This document shows, piece after piece, positions 18,298 to 28,067 of a stretch of DNA of 64,000 bases. The translations under genes were made by a program, and so were the position numbers. Source of the stretch: JACQFK01 sp964619955 (GTDB lineage Bacteria; Planctomycetota; MHYJ01; JACPRB01). The notes beneath the pieces are model-generated. The model was given only the letters and a program-made list of their open reading frames with translations. It was not told the DNA's origin and searched no databases. Position 1 is the first letter of the stretch; each line of letters opens with the position of its first letter. The DNA lies in NCBI GenBank assembly GCA_964619955.1, contig CAZUJF010000030.1:1-64000 (forward strand), given 5' to 3'.

Positions 18298-18392
18298 TCC
18301 ATTTGTTCATAATCTTTATTCAAATTCCTCTCGACAGAATGGGGGCCGCTTAAATATAGTCCGCCGGTTCACGAAACGTGAGGATGGGGTTC

Positions 18393-19094
18393 ATGACGGT
18401 GCGACGCTTCTGGGCTCTCGCGGCGGCTCTCTGTTTTTCGGGCTGCGGCTCCGACCCCGAGTACATCCCGCCCGTGACCCAGTGGGCCGGAGTGCGCCCC
18501 CCCCTGGCCCCGGGCCAGCCCGCCCCCAAACTCAGGGAGGGCGGGGTCGAACTGCTGGACAGGATCCAGACGGCGTCCGATGCGGTGGCCGGCAGCTGGG
18601 GCTTCGTGGGGCGCTCGCTCCTGACCTCGGAAGTCGAGTGGGGACGACTGCAGCTTCCGGTGGAGCCCTGCGAGGAATACGATCTCTTCCTCAAGGTCAC
18701 CCGCCGCCGCGGGGAGGACTCCCTGAATCTCGGGCTTCCCTTCGGCAAGCATCAGGGCATGCTGACGATCGATGGATGGGGGGGAGAACAGACCGCGCTC
18801 AGTGTCCACGGGCCCAAGGACATTTCCGTGCTCCCTCCCTTGGAGCCCAAGCGACGCCTGGACAAGACGCAGCCCCGACTCCTGGAGATCCAGGTCCGCA
18901 AGGCCTCGCTGCTGCTCAAGATCGACGGCGCGGAGGTGCTTGCCTGGAAGGGGCATCCCGCGGATCTGAAAGTGCTCAGCGGGTTCTCCGTCCCGAACGC
19001 GAGGGCGCTGTTTCTCGCCTCCTGGGGCACGCTGTTCCAGATCGACGAGCTGCAGATCGTCCCGGTCGGGGGAGCCCTGAAGCTGCTGCGGTAG
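18393..19094 (+). CDS. Lipoprotein with LamG-like domain
   Basis: It encodes 233 residues from ATG 18393, with AGGA at 18381-18384; in-frame starts at 18378 and 18384 are alternatives. The signal peptide ends in a lipobox (ALCFSGC), so the protein is likely lipid-anchored. The mature part is a LamG-like module: VAGSWGFVGRSLL, WGRLQLPVEPCEEYDLFLKV, LLLKIDGAEVLAWKG, ALFLASWGTLFQIDELQIVP and a GGALKLLR tail. This intact copy is the best reference for the truncated copy at 6747-7196. It heads an operon with a small membrane protein, a GT-C-like protein and galE. Confidence 0.7.
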   Translation: MTVRRFWALAAALCFSGCGSDPEYIPPVTQWAGVRPPLAPGQPAPKLREGGVELLDRIQTASDAVAGSWGFVGRSLLTSEVEWGRLQLPVEPCEEYDLFLKVTRRRGEDSLNLGLPFGKHQGMLTIDGWGGEQTALSVHGPKDISVLPPLEPKRRLDKTQPRLLEIQVRKASLLLKIDGAEVLAWKGHPADLKVLSGFSVPNARALFLASWGTLFQIDELQIVPVGGALKLLR

Positions 19095-19104
19095 GGAGAC
19101 GAGG

Positions 19105-19362
19105 GTGAGCCAGGCCGGTCCTGCGGCCCCCCGGGCGCTGGGGCTGGTCCTGGGCCTGCTGCTCTTCCGCATCGCCTGTCTTCCGTTGACACAACTCTGG
19201 CGCGACTGGGCCGCCGTCCTTCTCGTCTATGCCGCGCTGAGGCTGCTGCGTCCGGCTTGGGACCGCGGCACGCTCCTGACGACCTTCGCTTCGTACCTGT
19301 TTGCGATTTATCTGGTCGGACAGGGACCTCATCTGCTCGCGGTCTGGGGACGGGCGCCATGA
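19105..19362 (+). CDS. Small membrane protein, unknown function
   Basis: It encodes 85 residues from GTG 19105, which has GGGAG and GAGG just upstream. Two or three hydrophobic segments (roughly residues 11-28, 35-47 and 57-77) with a few Arg between them. Its stop overlaps the start of the next gene as ATGA, so it is translated together with the GT-C-like protein, and it may be a helper subunit. I recognise no family. Confidence 0.6.
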   Translation: MSQAGPAAPRALGLVLGLLLFRIACLPLTQLWRDWAAVLLVYAALRLLRPAWDRGTLLTTFASYLFAIYLVGQGPHLLAVWGRAP

Positions 19363-21077
19363 TCCTGGGCTTGGCGGGTCTGCTGCTCTTCCAAGCCGCG
19401 ACGGCGCTGGGGGCCCACGCGATCCTCCGTCGCCGGCCGCTGCCGGCGCCGCTCCGGCTCAGCACGTTCCTGATCCTTCGCTGGCTGCTGCAGTCGCTGA
19501 TCATCCTCGCGGCGGGTTGCAGCGGCCTGCTCGCCCCCCTCCCGCTGTCGGTGGGCGCCGCCCTCCTCCTGGCGGGGCTCCTGTTCCTGGGCGAGCACCG
19601 CTTTCTGCCCCGCGGTTTCGGGGCCCTCATGAGGGAGCATCCCCTCGCCTGCGGCATCGCGGCCCTGCTCCTCCTGCGCTGGATGGCTCAGGTCTGGATC
19701 TTCGTCCCGCACGTGGGCGATGTGCTGACCTATCACCTCCCCAAGATCGCCGAATGGGTGCGCGCGGGAGGCTTCACGCGCGAAATGGGGGCGCACACGC
19801 ACGTGACCTTTCCGGCGGGGTATGAACTCCTCGAGACGGTCTGGGTGGTCTTTCTGCGCCACGACGGCCTGATCGAGGCCGCGAGCGCCGACGTCCTCCT
19901 CCTGGCGTTCGCGGCCGTGCGTGCGCTGGCCCTGCAGTTGGGGTTGGCTCCCCGGGCGGCCGTCTGGGCGGGCCTGGCCTACCTCCTGGTCCCGGGCTTC
20001 TATCTGGGCTCGCTCTCCTGCCTGAACGATTCGGCGGCGGCGGCCTTGATCCTGACCGCGATGGCGGCGGCGTTCGGCGGCGGCGGGCTCCCGCTGCTGG
20101 CGACCGTCGCCGGGCTGGGTCTGGGCGTCAAGCCGACGTTCGGGTTCGCCCTGCCGGGCATCTGTCTGCTCGCATGGCTGTCGCGAGGAGCTGCCGTCTC
20201 CGCGGGACGGGACTGGGCCGCTGCGGCGCTGGCGAATGTCGTGGGGGCTTTCTGGTACGTCCGTAACGCGGTCTGGTTTGGGAATCCGTTTTATCCCCTC
20301 GGGGAGCCGAACTTCGAGGATCCCACGCCCGTCCAATTCGGCCCGAATCTCGTCTCGTTGTGGGGAAATCTAAGAGACCTGCTTAATATCAGAATCAGCG
20401 ACGCGGCCGCGCCTTACAGTGCCAACGGAGATCATCAGGCCGCGTGGGGCATCCTGGCGTTCGCCGTGGGATCGCTGGGCGCGCTGGAATTCCTGGGCGC
20501 CTCGCGTCCCTTTCGTCGGCTGGCGCTCGGTTTCGGGGTCTCTCTGTCCTGTTTGCTCCTGTTCTCTCTCAACGACCCCTGGTGTTTGAAATACGTGTTC
20601 TTCTTTCCGGCCCTCTTGATTCTGGGGGCGGTGCACGGGGCGGTAGAGCTACCGACCCTGCGACCGGTCCTGGCGGCGGGGCTGGCGCTCTGTTTTTTCG
20701 GGACCTTTCTTTCGTACGATCTGCGGGGCTCGGACGTGTGGCGGCTTTGGGAGCGGCCGTTCTTGACCCGCAGCGCGGCGATCTTCGACTACGGCCGCCT
20801 GCAGGGACGCGATCCCGAAGGTCCCGTGGCCTATTTCGGCGGCCCCCTCGGCGCGACGTATCTCCTGTACCGTCCGGACTACTCGCGGCAGGTCTTCTAT
20901 CCGCGGATCGAGCGGGAGACGGACCTTCGCGCTCAGATGGGCGGGGCCGCCGAACTTTTCGCCCCGAGGCCGACGCCGGTGCAGCGTCGCCTCTTGGAGG
21001 AGGCGGTTCGGGCGGGCCGGCTGGCGCCGGTCCTGGGGGTCTGGTATCGAGTCCCTGATTCGGAACTCAAACGATGA
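19359..21077 (+). CDS. GT-C-like polytopic membrane glycosyltransferase
   Basis: It encodes 572 residues from ATG 19359; the open frame before it overlaps the previous gene and is not used. There are about ten or more membrane segments. The first large loop contains HVGDVLTYHLPKIAEWVRAG and 'HTHVTFPAGYELLETVWV', the D-x-x-x-YHLP pattern usual in GT39-like and related GT-C proteins, with catalysis expected on the extracytoplasmic side. It is not a close copy of the pair at 11339-14796. It is coupled at both ends (ATGA with the small membrane protein and with galE), so a galactose-type donor route is plausible. Confidence 0.7.
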   Translation: MILGLAGLLLFQAATALGAHAILRRRPLPAPLRLSTFLILRWLLQSLIILAAGCSGLLAPLPLSVGAALLLAGLLFLGEHRFLPRGFGALMREHPLACGIAALLLLRWMAQVWIFVPHVGDVLTYHLPKIAEWVRAGGFTREMGAHTHVTFPAGYELLETVWVVFLRHDGLIEAASADVLLLAFAAVRALALQLGLAPRAAVWAGLAYLLVPGFYLGSLSCLNDSAAAALILTAMAAAFGGGGLPLLATVAGLGLGVKPTFGFALPGICLLAWLSRGAAVSAGRDWAAAALANVVGAFWYVRNAVWFGNPFYPLGEPNFEDPTPVQFGPNLVSLWGNLRDLLNIRISDAAAPYSANGDHQAAWGILAFAVGSLGALEFLGASRPFRRLALGFGVSLSCLLLFSLNDPWCLKYVFFFPALLILGAVHGAVELPTLRPVLAAGLALCFFGTFLSYDLRGSDVWRLWERPFLTRSAAIFDYGRLQGRDPEGPVAYFGGPLGATYLLYRPDYSRQVFYPRIERETDLRAQMGGAAELFAPRPTPVQRRLLEEAVRAGRLAPVLGVWYRVPDSELKR

Positions 21078-22038
21078 GAACCTTGGTGGTCGGGGGCGCC
21101 GGGTATGTCGGGGGGGCGACCGTCTGGGCGCTGCAGCGGGCGGGACACTCCGTCGCCATCTTGGACGATCTGAGCGAGGGGAGCACGGAGGGGTGCCCGG
21201 CGACGTGCTGCTGCATCGGGGGTCGGTGGCGGACGTCCCCTTCGTGAGGTCGCTCCTGGACTCGCTTCGTCCGGACGTGGTCCTGCACTTCGCGGCGGGC
21301 ATCCAGGTGGGCGAGTCCATGCGCGCCCCCTTGAAGTACCTGGAGGGCAATGTTGCCGGGACCCTCGGGCTGCTGCGCGCGATGGTGGCGTCAGGGGTGA
21401 AGCGCCTGGTGTTTTCATCGTCCGCGAGCGTGTATGCCCCGGGTTCGGAGCCGTTGACGGAAGAGGCGCCGACCCGGCCGACGAGCCCGTATGGGGAGTC
21501 GAAGCTCTACCTCGAGCGGGCCCTGACCTGGGTCTGCGCGGCCCACGGGATGCAGGCAGTGTCACTGCGCTATTTCAATGCGGCCGGAGCCGTCGAAGGC
21601 CGCCGTGAGAACCACCGCCCCGAGACGCACCTGGTGCCGCGGGTGCTGGAAGTGGCGGCGGGACGGGCTCCCGTGCTGGACCTCTTCGGGGCCGACTACG
21701 CGACGCCGGACGGCAGCTGCATCCGGGACTATGTCCACGTCGGCGACGTGGCGGACGCCCATGTCCGGGTGCTGACGGAGCCGCGCGAGGGTCACCGGAT
21801 CTACAACGTGGGCTCCGGCCGGGGGCATTCCGTGAGGGAGGTCGTCGCCGCGGCCGAAAAGGTCACGGGACGAAAGGTGCCGCTGCACGTGGCGCCGCGC
21901 CGCTCCGGCGACCCCGAGCGCCTGGTGGCGGATGCCTCCCGCCTGCAGCGGGAGACGGGCTGGACGGCCGGCCGGAGCGGCTTGGAGCGGATCCTGTCGG
22001 ATGCCTGGGAAGCTCTGAAAATTAGAATTCAGACTTGA
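21074..22038 (+). CDS. galE: UDP-glucose 4-epimerase-like protein with an apparent -1 frameshift
   Basis: ATG 21074 overlaps the upstream stop (ATGA) and reads MRTLVVGGAGYVGGATVWAL and then ILDDLSEG, an intact GalE Rossmann start. That frame then runs into a stop near 21245. The rest of the enzyme continues in the other frame from about 21178: VPGDVLLHRGSVADVPF, LHFAAGIQVGESMRAP, SSSASVYAPGS, SPYGESK (YxxxK), RYFNAAGA and RDYVHVGDVADAHV. Adding one base in the GGGG run at 21178-21181 restores a 321-residue protein. The shorter frame starting at GTG 21193 would lack the NAD-binding motif. Either a real mutation or a base missed in a homopolymer. Confidence 0.75.
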
Positions 22039-22111
22039 GAGAACTTCAATTGTAGACTCGTTTTTTGTTTACAGACTGGAGTTCCATAAATTAGCATCCT
22101 GTCTTCTTAAG

Positions 22112-22135
22112 GCCCATGACGAGGTGGTCATGGGC
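22112..22135 (+). promoter_or_regulatory. Perfect stem-loop in the leader of the Rhs gene
   Basis: GCCCATGAC (22112-22120) and GTCATGGGC (22127-22135) form a perfect 9-bp stem with a 6-nt loop, GAGGTG, that resembles a ribosome binding site. It lies 32 nt upstream of the Rhs start codon. It could be an operator or an RNA hairpin; no known riboswitch was matched. Confidence 0.5.
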
Positions 22136-22167
22136 GGCCCCAGGGACATGAAGCAGAGGGAGCACCC

Positions 22168-25100
22168 ATGCCACGGATGATAAAGCGCTACGGCCTGCCG
22201 GGCGGAGTATTCCTCGCCGCGCTGCTGATGAGCATGTGGGCGGGCCCGTCGCTGGGGTCGATCCTGCTGCGCACCTCGCAGACGCCGACGGGGCATTGCG
22301 ATTGCGACTGCAATCCCGAGACCGGGGTCAAGGATTGGAACTACAACTGCCGGGGCGAGGGTCTGCAGGGTTCGTATTGCCCCAAGTCGATGCGGCCGGT
22401 GAAGTTCGGGAGCGGGGAGAACATGATGTCGATCCCGCTCCTGAGCAACGGGGGCATGAGCGGGTTGAGCTTCGGGATGGCGTTCGTGCACGATCCGATT
22501 TATGCGGACGCGACACTGGGACAGTCCCTGAGGGAGGCGTCCCGGCAGCGGCTCCTGCAGGACGGGGATGTCTACAAGGTCCTCCGGGGGCACATGCCCG
22601 TGAGGTCGTTCCGGGACAACTTCAACGGGACGTTCACGCCGACCCAGCCCGGGTTCCTGGAGACCTTCACGGCGAACACGGGGGCCCAGGAATTCAAACT
22701 GGAGGGGACCTCCGGGGCGGCGTGGATCTTCCACGACTTCTCGAAGCCGATGGCGGGGCAGCTGAAGGAGGTCCGGGACCAGCACGGGAACGCGACGACG
22801 TTCGTGTACGGGCTGACGCCGGCGACGGTGGCGTACGGGAAAGTGCTGGAGATGCAGCAGACGGATCCGGGAGCCCCGGGCGTGCTGCATAAGTACCTCT
22901 ATGACTACAATCCCTCCGGTGCCTCCATGGGCATGCTTGCCAGTGTGACGTACCAGCGGAGCACGGGTGGGCCGGCGACGACGGTTCGTCAGGTGCTCTA
23001 TGAGTACCATACGGTGCCGTTGAACGAGGTGAAGTGGATCCGGGTGACGGACGGGACGGCGCAGCTGGAGGCGCATTACTTCAGGTACACCTACATTAAC
23101 CGGGATCTGATCAACCGGTTCATCGGGGTGCCGGCGGTGAGCCTGATCCTGAACTCGTCGGGCTACGACCGGGCGCTGGCGGCGTATGGGACGGATCCGA
23201 ACATCGAGGCGCAGTCGAATACGGTCCTGGAGCAGTGGGCGGAATACAAGTTCACGTACGACGTGAACGGCCGGGTGGCTTCCGAGACGGTGCAGGGCGA
23301 AGGCTGCGGTTGCGGGAGCGCCGGGGGCAAGGGGACCTACACGTTCTATCATGAATACGGGGTGGGCCCCGGGTACCATGGGTTTACGCTCCCCACGGCG
23401 TGGTGGCACCGGAGTTTTGAGACCGAGCCGGGGGGGCTGACCCGGATCGTGTACACGAACCTCTACGGCTGGAAGATGCTGGAGACGATCGGGAGCATCA
23501 CGAAATTCCACTTCTATACGGCGAACGGCCAGCTGTCGGGTGTCTGGATGCCCTCGAACGAGGGGACGTACCAGATAACGGACCCGCTGCTGCGGCCCAT
23601 CGATGGCGTCTACGGGCAGACGATGACCTACGCCTACTACGCCGCGACGGACCTGCCCAACGGGGCGGTCAAGGGCTACATGAGCCTGAAGATCGAGAAG
23701 AACGTCCAGACCGACTACAAGTACGTCGAGCGGGTGGTGGGGACCTCGAAGAGCTACCACCTTGCGAGCGAGACGGTCTACGCGGGCCCCGGGCTGACGA
23801 ATCCCCGGACGATCAGCTACGCCTACACGTTCCCGACGAGCTCGCACCAGCCGTCGCAGAAGGTGGTCACGTATCCGACGGTGACTGCCGGCAACAACGG
23901 CTCGGGGACGGCGACGACGGAGACGATCCTCTACGACACGTACGGGCGGGAGACCTGGCGGAAGGACGAGGAGAACTTCCTGCACTACCGGGAGTACGAC
24001 ATCCTCACGGGGGCGCTGAAGAAGCAGATCCGGGACGTGAACACGGCGACGCTGCCCAATCCGCTGGGCTGGACCACGCCCGCCGGGGGCGGTCTGCACC
24101 TGAGCGACGATTACGAGGTCGACACGCTGGGCCGGACGACCAAACACACGGACGCCGGAGGCCGCATCACGTTCGTCGTCCACAAGGACGTTCAGGAAGA
24201 GAAGAGGATCTACGCGGGCTGGAACGGGACGACGACCCCGACGGTGCCGACGATCGTGATCCGGGAGGACGGGGCGAAGCGCTACCACGAACGGATCGGG
24301 ATGACGGCGCCGATCGACATCATCGGCGGAGTGCCCACGGGGAACGAGGCGATAGCGAACGTGCAGTCCTTGGAGCGGGAGTACCTGGACACGGGCGACC
24401 GGGTGACGCACCGGGATAGTTACTTCCAGCTGGCGGCGTATTCGCCGAACGTTCCCCTGGGGGGCCAGGGGACGGACTACTACCGGATGGTCTACAACTA
24501 CGACCTGGGGGGCCGCAAGGACCGGGTGGTGGACTGGACGGGGACGGTGAGCCGGTCGGTCCACGACATCTTCGGCCGGGTGACAAGCCAGTGGATCGGG
24601 ACGGACGACACCCCCACCACCGGGGACTGGAGCCCGGGGAACGTGTCGGGGACGAACCTGGTGAAGACCACGGAGTATGAATACGACGGGAACACGGGCA
24701 AGGGCGACGGGCTCCTGACGAAGGTGAAGCGCTACACGAGCGCGGGAGTCTCGCTGGACACCTTGATGCAGTACGACAAGGGGACGACGCAGCGGACGGG
24801 CGTGAAGGGCCCCGACGGGGTGGCGCGGAAGTGGACCTTCGACGGCCTCAACCGGCCCACGGTCGAGGAGACGTATGTGGACGGCGGAACCGCGTTTGTC
24901 ATCGATGCGGGAGAGCTCCGGCGCCGGAACGAAACGGCCTACGACGAGAAGGGCCAGGTCTGGAAATCGGTGGTACAGGAGGCGGACCCCTCGACGGGGG
25001 TGTCGCCCGGCACGCTCCGGGAGCGGCTGACGACGACGCGCTGGTACACGGCGCGGGGGCAGCTGGCGAAGACGCGCTCGCCCAACGGGCAGTTCCAGAA

Positions 25101-28050
25101 GGCGCTGTATGACGGAGCGGGGCGTCTGTCGCGGAGCTTCGTCAGCTACGACGACGCGGAAAACACGTACGCGCTGGCGCTGACGGTGGCGTCGGACACG
25201 GTCTGGCAGGAGGACGTCTACACGCTCGACGGCTCGGGCAACGAGCTGCAGCGGACGAGTTACGCCCGCGTGAGCGGGGTGGCGAAGACGGGGGACCTGG
25301 CGACGAGCTGGGCGGTGGCGGATTCGCGCCGCACGTTCGTGCTGAACTGGTTCGACACGGCAAACCGCCTGACGAACACGGTGGATTACGGGACGAACAA
25401 CGGGGCGAACGTGACGCGGCCCGGAACGATCCCGGCGCCCAACTCCAGCAACAACTACCTGGTCACGAAGTACGAGTACACGGCGGGCGGACACGTCCAC
25501 CGGGTGACGAACAACCTGGCGAAGATCCAGGAGCGGGCCTACGACCTCCTGGGCCGGGAGACGAGCCTGATCGAGAACTGGGTCAACGGGGCGACGGCGG
25601 AGACGGAGCTGGACACGGACCGCAAGACGACGCGGATCTACGATAGTTCGGGTCGGATGAGCCAGTTGATCGCGCACAACCCCAAGGGGACGGGGCTCGG
25701 AGTCGAGCAGCAGGTTACGAAGTACGTCTACGGATTCACGTCGGCGACGCTGAACCGGAACGACATGCTGGTGGCGGAGATCTATCCGGACTCGGACGAC
25801 GTCGAGTCCCCCCTGGGGAACGGGGCGGACACGGTCTACGACCGGATCGAATACACGTACGACTATGCGGGCCGCCGGGCGACGATGAAGGACCAGCGGG
25901 GCCTGGTGCACACGTACGCGTACGACAGCGTCGGAAGAACCCTCTCGGATGCGGTCACGACGCTGCCCGCAGGCGTGGACGGCGGGGTGCAGCGGATCCA
26001 GTGGGGCTACGACGAGCTCTCGAGGGTCAACCTGATCTCAAGCTACGATCTTCCCAGCGCGGGCAACATCGTCAACCAGGTGAAGTCGACGTATGACGGC
26101 TGGGGCAACGTGGCCAAGAGCGAGCAGTCGCACGTGGGGGCGGTGACGGGCGGAACCCCGGCTTACCAGGTGACGTATGCCGAGGGCGGGACGCCCGAGG
26201 CGCTCTTCGTGCGGCCGTCGATCCACACGTATCCCAACGGCCGGCAGGTGCATGTGAACTACACGGGCCCCGGGGACGACCGGCTGTCGAGGCCGACGAG
26301 CTACTCGCACCTCGCGGGCGGCGGCGCTCCGGTCTTTGCGCAGTGGACGTATCAGGGTCTGGGCCGTATCCAGAAGGTGGAACATCCACAGAACGGCCTG
26401 ACGCTCTCCTACGGGACGGGAGGCAACCCCACGGGCTGGGACCGCTTCGGGAGGGTGCTGCAGCAGAACTGGGGCACGAACGCGGCGCCGTTGCAGTACG
26501 AAGCGTTCACGTACACGTATGACCGGATGTCCAATCCGCTGACGAAGGACCGGACGACGTCGGGGGGCCCGACGGACCGGGACGAGCAGTACACGTATGA
26601 TGGCTTGCATCGGCTCAAGACGATGAAGCGCGGCACGCTCGCAGGCACCTCGATCGCGAACACGGCATCGACGTTCAACGCGGAATGGAACGCCCTCGAA
26701 TCGCTGGGCAATTGGCGGACGAACCGCTGGGACGCGAACGGCGGGGTGGGCAGCGGGGGGACGATCGCCTGGACGACGCAGACGCGCAAGCACAACAAGG
26801 CCAACGAAATCGACGTGAACAACAACGACGCGGATGCGGCGGGGGCGTCGATCACGGGAACGAACGCGAACTGGGTGGACCCGGTCTACGACAAGAGCGG
26901 GAACATGAAGAGCGCGCCGGTGCCCAACGCGGAAACCACGCGGCACCACTACACGTACGACGCCTGGAACCGCCTGGTCAAGGTGCAGGCGGATAATGCA
27001 GGCGTCCCCGGAACGACGGTCGCGGAATACCAATACGACGGCCGGACCTACCGGACGTGCAAGCTGGTCGCCAACGGCGGCAACTGGGACCGCACGGACT
27101 ACTACTACAACACGAGCTGGCAGGTGCTCGAAGAGCGCACCCTCACCACGGCCAGCAAGACGACGGTGGCCACGGCGATCAAGTACCAGTACGTCTGGGA
27201 CCTTAGATACATCGACGCGCTGGTCCTGCGAGACGAGAACAAGGACGCCGACGGCGACTGCATCGATGGCACGGATCAGCGGCTCTACTACGTCCAGGAC
27301 GCGAACTACAACGTGACAACCCTCGTGGACGTCAGCGGCGCTGTCGTTGAGCGGGTGCAGTACGACGCCTACGGCAAGCACGTCCTCTACAACCCGGCCT
27401 GGTCCGCCACCCAGCTTGCGACGGCCTACAATAACCAGATCCTCTTCGCCAGCTACCGATATGATGCAGAGAGCGGACTTCACCAGGTGCGCCATCGCCT
27501 ATATCACGCATCCTTGGGGCGTTGGCTAGGGAGAGATCCCATCAAATTTGGTGACGGTCAGAACATGTACCAGTATGCCAATTCAAGATCAATCTCATTC
27601 GTTGATCCAAGCGGCCTACAAGGTGGAGCCCCAGTAAAGGGTGGTGAATGTTGTCTGAAGTACGAACATTTTTGGAAACACTATGGGTACCAAAGTCTCC
27701 GTGATTGTGAAAACAACTATAATTCTGAATATCGCTTTGACGATGTGGATACTGCTAATGTATTTGCATACGGCCTGGCTGGGCTTGGCATGGAGGCTGT
27801 AGCTGAGAAAATCGGTTCCAAATCGCTGGGGACGGCAGGCAATGTTATCGCGATTGTTTCAGTAGGGATTGGCGCTTGGGAGTTTGGAACCGTTATGAGC
27901 GCTTCAATAGAGTGTGCCAGCTCGAAATGCGCCAAGTACGGGGAATACCAAGAGGTAGAATTCTCAGTACCTGCAATCACGAGTGCGCGTAGTGGTTCTT
28001 CTTGCCCGTATAAGGGCACTCGGCTGGAGTGCCGTGAGAAAAATAAATAG
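22168..28050 (+). CDS. Rhs/YD-repeat protein with variable C-terminal tip
   Basis: It encodes 1,960 residues from ATG 22168 with GAGGGAG upstream. A signal peptide (YGLPGGVFLAALLMSMW) is followed by a Cys-rich start (HCDCDCNPE), then a long series of YD repeats ('YDxxGR', 'YEYDGNTG', 'YTYDAWNRL'). The shell closes at residues ~1770-1817 with YDAESGLHQVRHRLYHASLG, RDPIKFGDGQN and VDPSGL. The last ~143 residues are a different domain with several Cys, a hydrophobic helix (NVIAIVSVGIGAWEFG) and no recognised catalytic motif. G+C falls from ~60% (26461-26520) to ~42% (27541-27720) at the start of the tip. This is the hallmark of exchangeable tips of polymorphic toxins. Confidence 0.85.
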   Translation: MPRMIKRYGLPGGVFLAALLMSMWAGPSLGSILLRTSQTPTGHCDCDCNPETGVKDWNYNCRGEGLQGSYCPKSMRPVKFGSGENMMSIPLLSNGGMSGLSFGMAFVHDPIYADATLGQSLREASRQRLLQDGDVYKVLRGHMPVRSFRDNFNGTFTPTQPGFLETFTANTGAQEFKLEGTSGAAWIFHDFSKPMAGQLKEVRDQHGNATTFVYGLTPATVAYGKVLEMQQTDPGAPGVLHKYLYDYNPSGASMGMLASVTYQRSTGGPATTVRQVLYEYHTVPLNEVKWIRVTDGTAQLEAHYFRYTYINRDLINRFIGVPAVSLILNSSGYDRALAAYGTDPNIEAQSNTVLEQWAEYKFTYDVNGRVASETVQGEGCGCGSAGGKGTYTFYHEYGVGPGYHGFTLPTAWWHRSFETEPGGLTRIVYTNLYGWKMLETIGSITKFHFYTANGQLSGVWMPSNEGTYQITDPLLRPIDGVYGQTMTYAYYAATDLPNGAVKGYMSLKIEKNVQTDYKYVERVVGTSKSYHLASETVYAGPGLTNPRTISYAYTFPTSSHQPSQKVVTYPTVTAGNNGSGTATTETILYDTYGRETWRKDEENFLHYREYDILTGALKKQIRDVNTATLPNPLGWTTPAGGGLHLSDDYEVDTLGRTTKHTDAGGRITFVVHKDVQEEKRIYAGWNGTTTPTVPTIVIREDGAKRYHERIGMTAPIDIIGGVPTGNEAIANVQSLEREYLDTGDRVTHRDSYFQLAAYSPNVPLGGQGTDYYRMVYNYDLGGRKDRVVDWTGTVSRSVHDIFGRVTSQWIGTDDTPTTGDWSPGNVSGTNLVKTTEYEYDGNTGKGDGLLTKVKRYTSAGVSLDTLMQYDKGTTQRTGVKGPDGVARKWTFDGLNRPTVEETYVDGGTAFVIDAGELRRRNETAYDEKGQVWKSVVQEADPSTGVSPGTLRERLTTTRWYTARGQLAKTRSPNGQFQKALYDGAGRLSRSFVSYDDAENTYALALTVASDTVWQEDVYTLDGSGNELQRTSYARVSGVAKTGDLATSWAVADSRRTFVLNWFDTANRLTNTVDYGTNNGANVTRPGTIPAPNSSNNYLVTKYEYTAGGHVHRVTNNLAKIQERAYDLLGRETSLIENWVNGATAETELDTDRKTTRIYDSSGRMSQLIAHNPKGTGLGVEQQVTKYVYGFTSATLNRNDMLVAEIYPDSDDVESPLGNGADTVYDRIEYTYDYAGRRATMKDQRGLVHTYAYDSVGRTLSDAVTTLPAGVDGGVQRIQWGYDELSRVNLISSYDLPSAGNIVNQVKSTYDGWGNVAKSEQSHVGAVTGGTPAYQVTYAEGGTPEALFVRPSIHTYPNGRQVHVNYTGPGDDRLSRPTSYSHLAGGGAPVFAQWTYQGLGRIQKVEHPQNGLTLSYGTGGNPTGWDRFGRVLQQNWGTNAAPLQYEAFTYTYDRMSNPLTKDRTTSGGPTDRDEQYTYDGLHRLKTMKRGTLAGTSIANTASTFNAEWNALESLGNWRTNRWDANGGVGSGGTIAWTTQTRKHNKANEIDVNNNDADAAGASITGTNANWVDPVYDKSGNMKSAPVPNAETTRHHYTYDAWNRLVKVQADNAGVPGTTVAEYQYDGRTYRTCKLVANGGNWDRTDYYYNTSWQVLEERTLTTASKTTVATAIKYQYVWDLRYIDALVLRDENKDADGDCIDGTDQRLYYVQDANYNVTTLVDVSGAVVERVQYDAYGKHVLYNPAWSATQLATAYNNQILFASYRYDAESGLHQVRHRLYHASLGRWLGRDPIKFGDGQNMYQYANSRSISFVDPSGLQGGAPVKGGECCLKYEHFWKHYGYQSLRDCENNYNSEYRFDDVDTANVFAYGLAGLGMEAVAEKIGSKSLGTAGNVIAIVSVGIGAWEFGTVMSASIECASSKCAKYGEYQEVEFSVPAITSARSGSSCPYKGTRLECREKNK

Positions 28051-28067
28051 AGCTGGTGAGGCTCCCC

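Noticed and set aside
22039..22167. Riboswitch (for example c-di-GMP) in the Rhs leader
   Set aside because: Only a simple 9-bp hairpin is present; none of the conserved core elements of known riboswitch classes was seen.
22069..25911. 1,280-codon open frame antisense to the Rhs gene
   Set aside because: Very Arg/Val/Pro-rich translation with no motif, fully inside a convincing Rhs gene on the other strand; it is a shadow caused by high GC.
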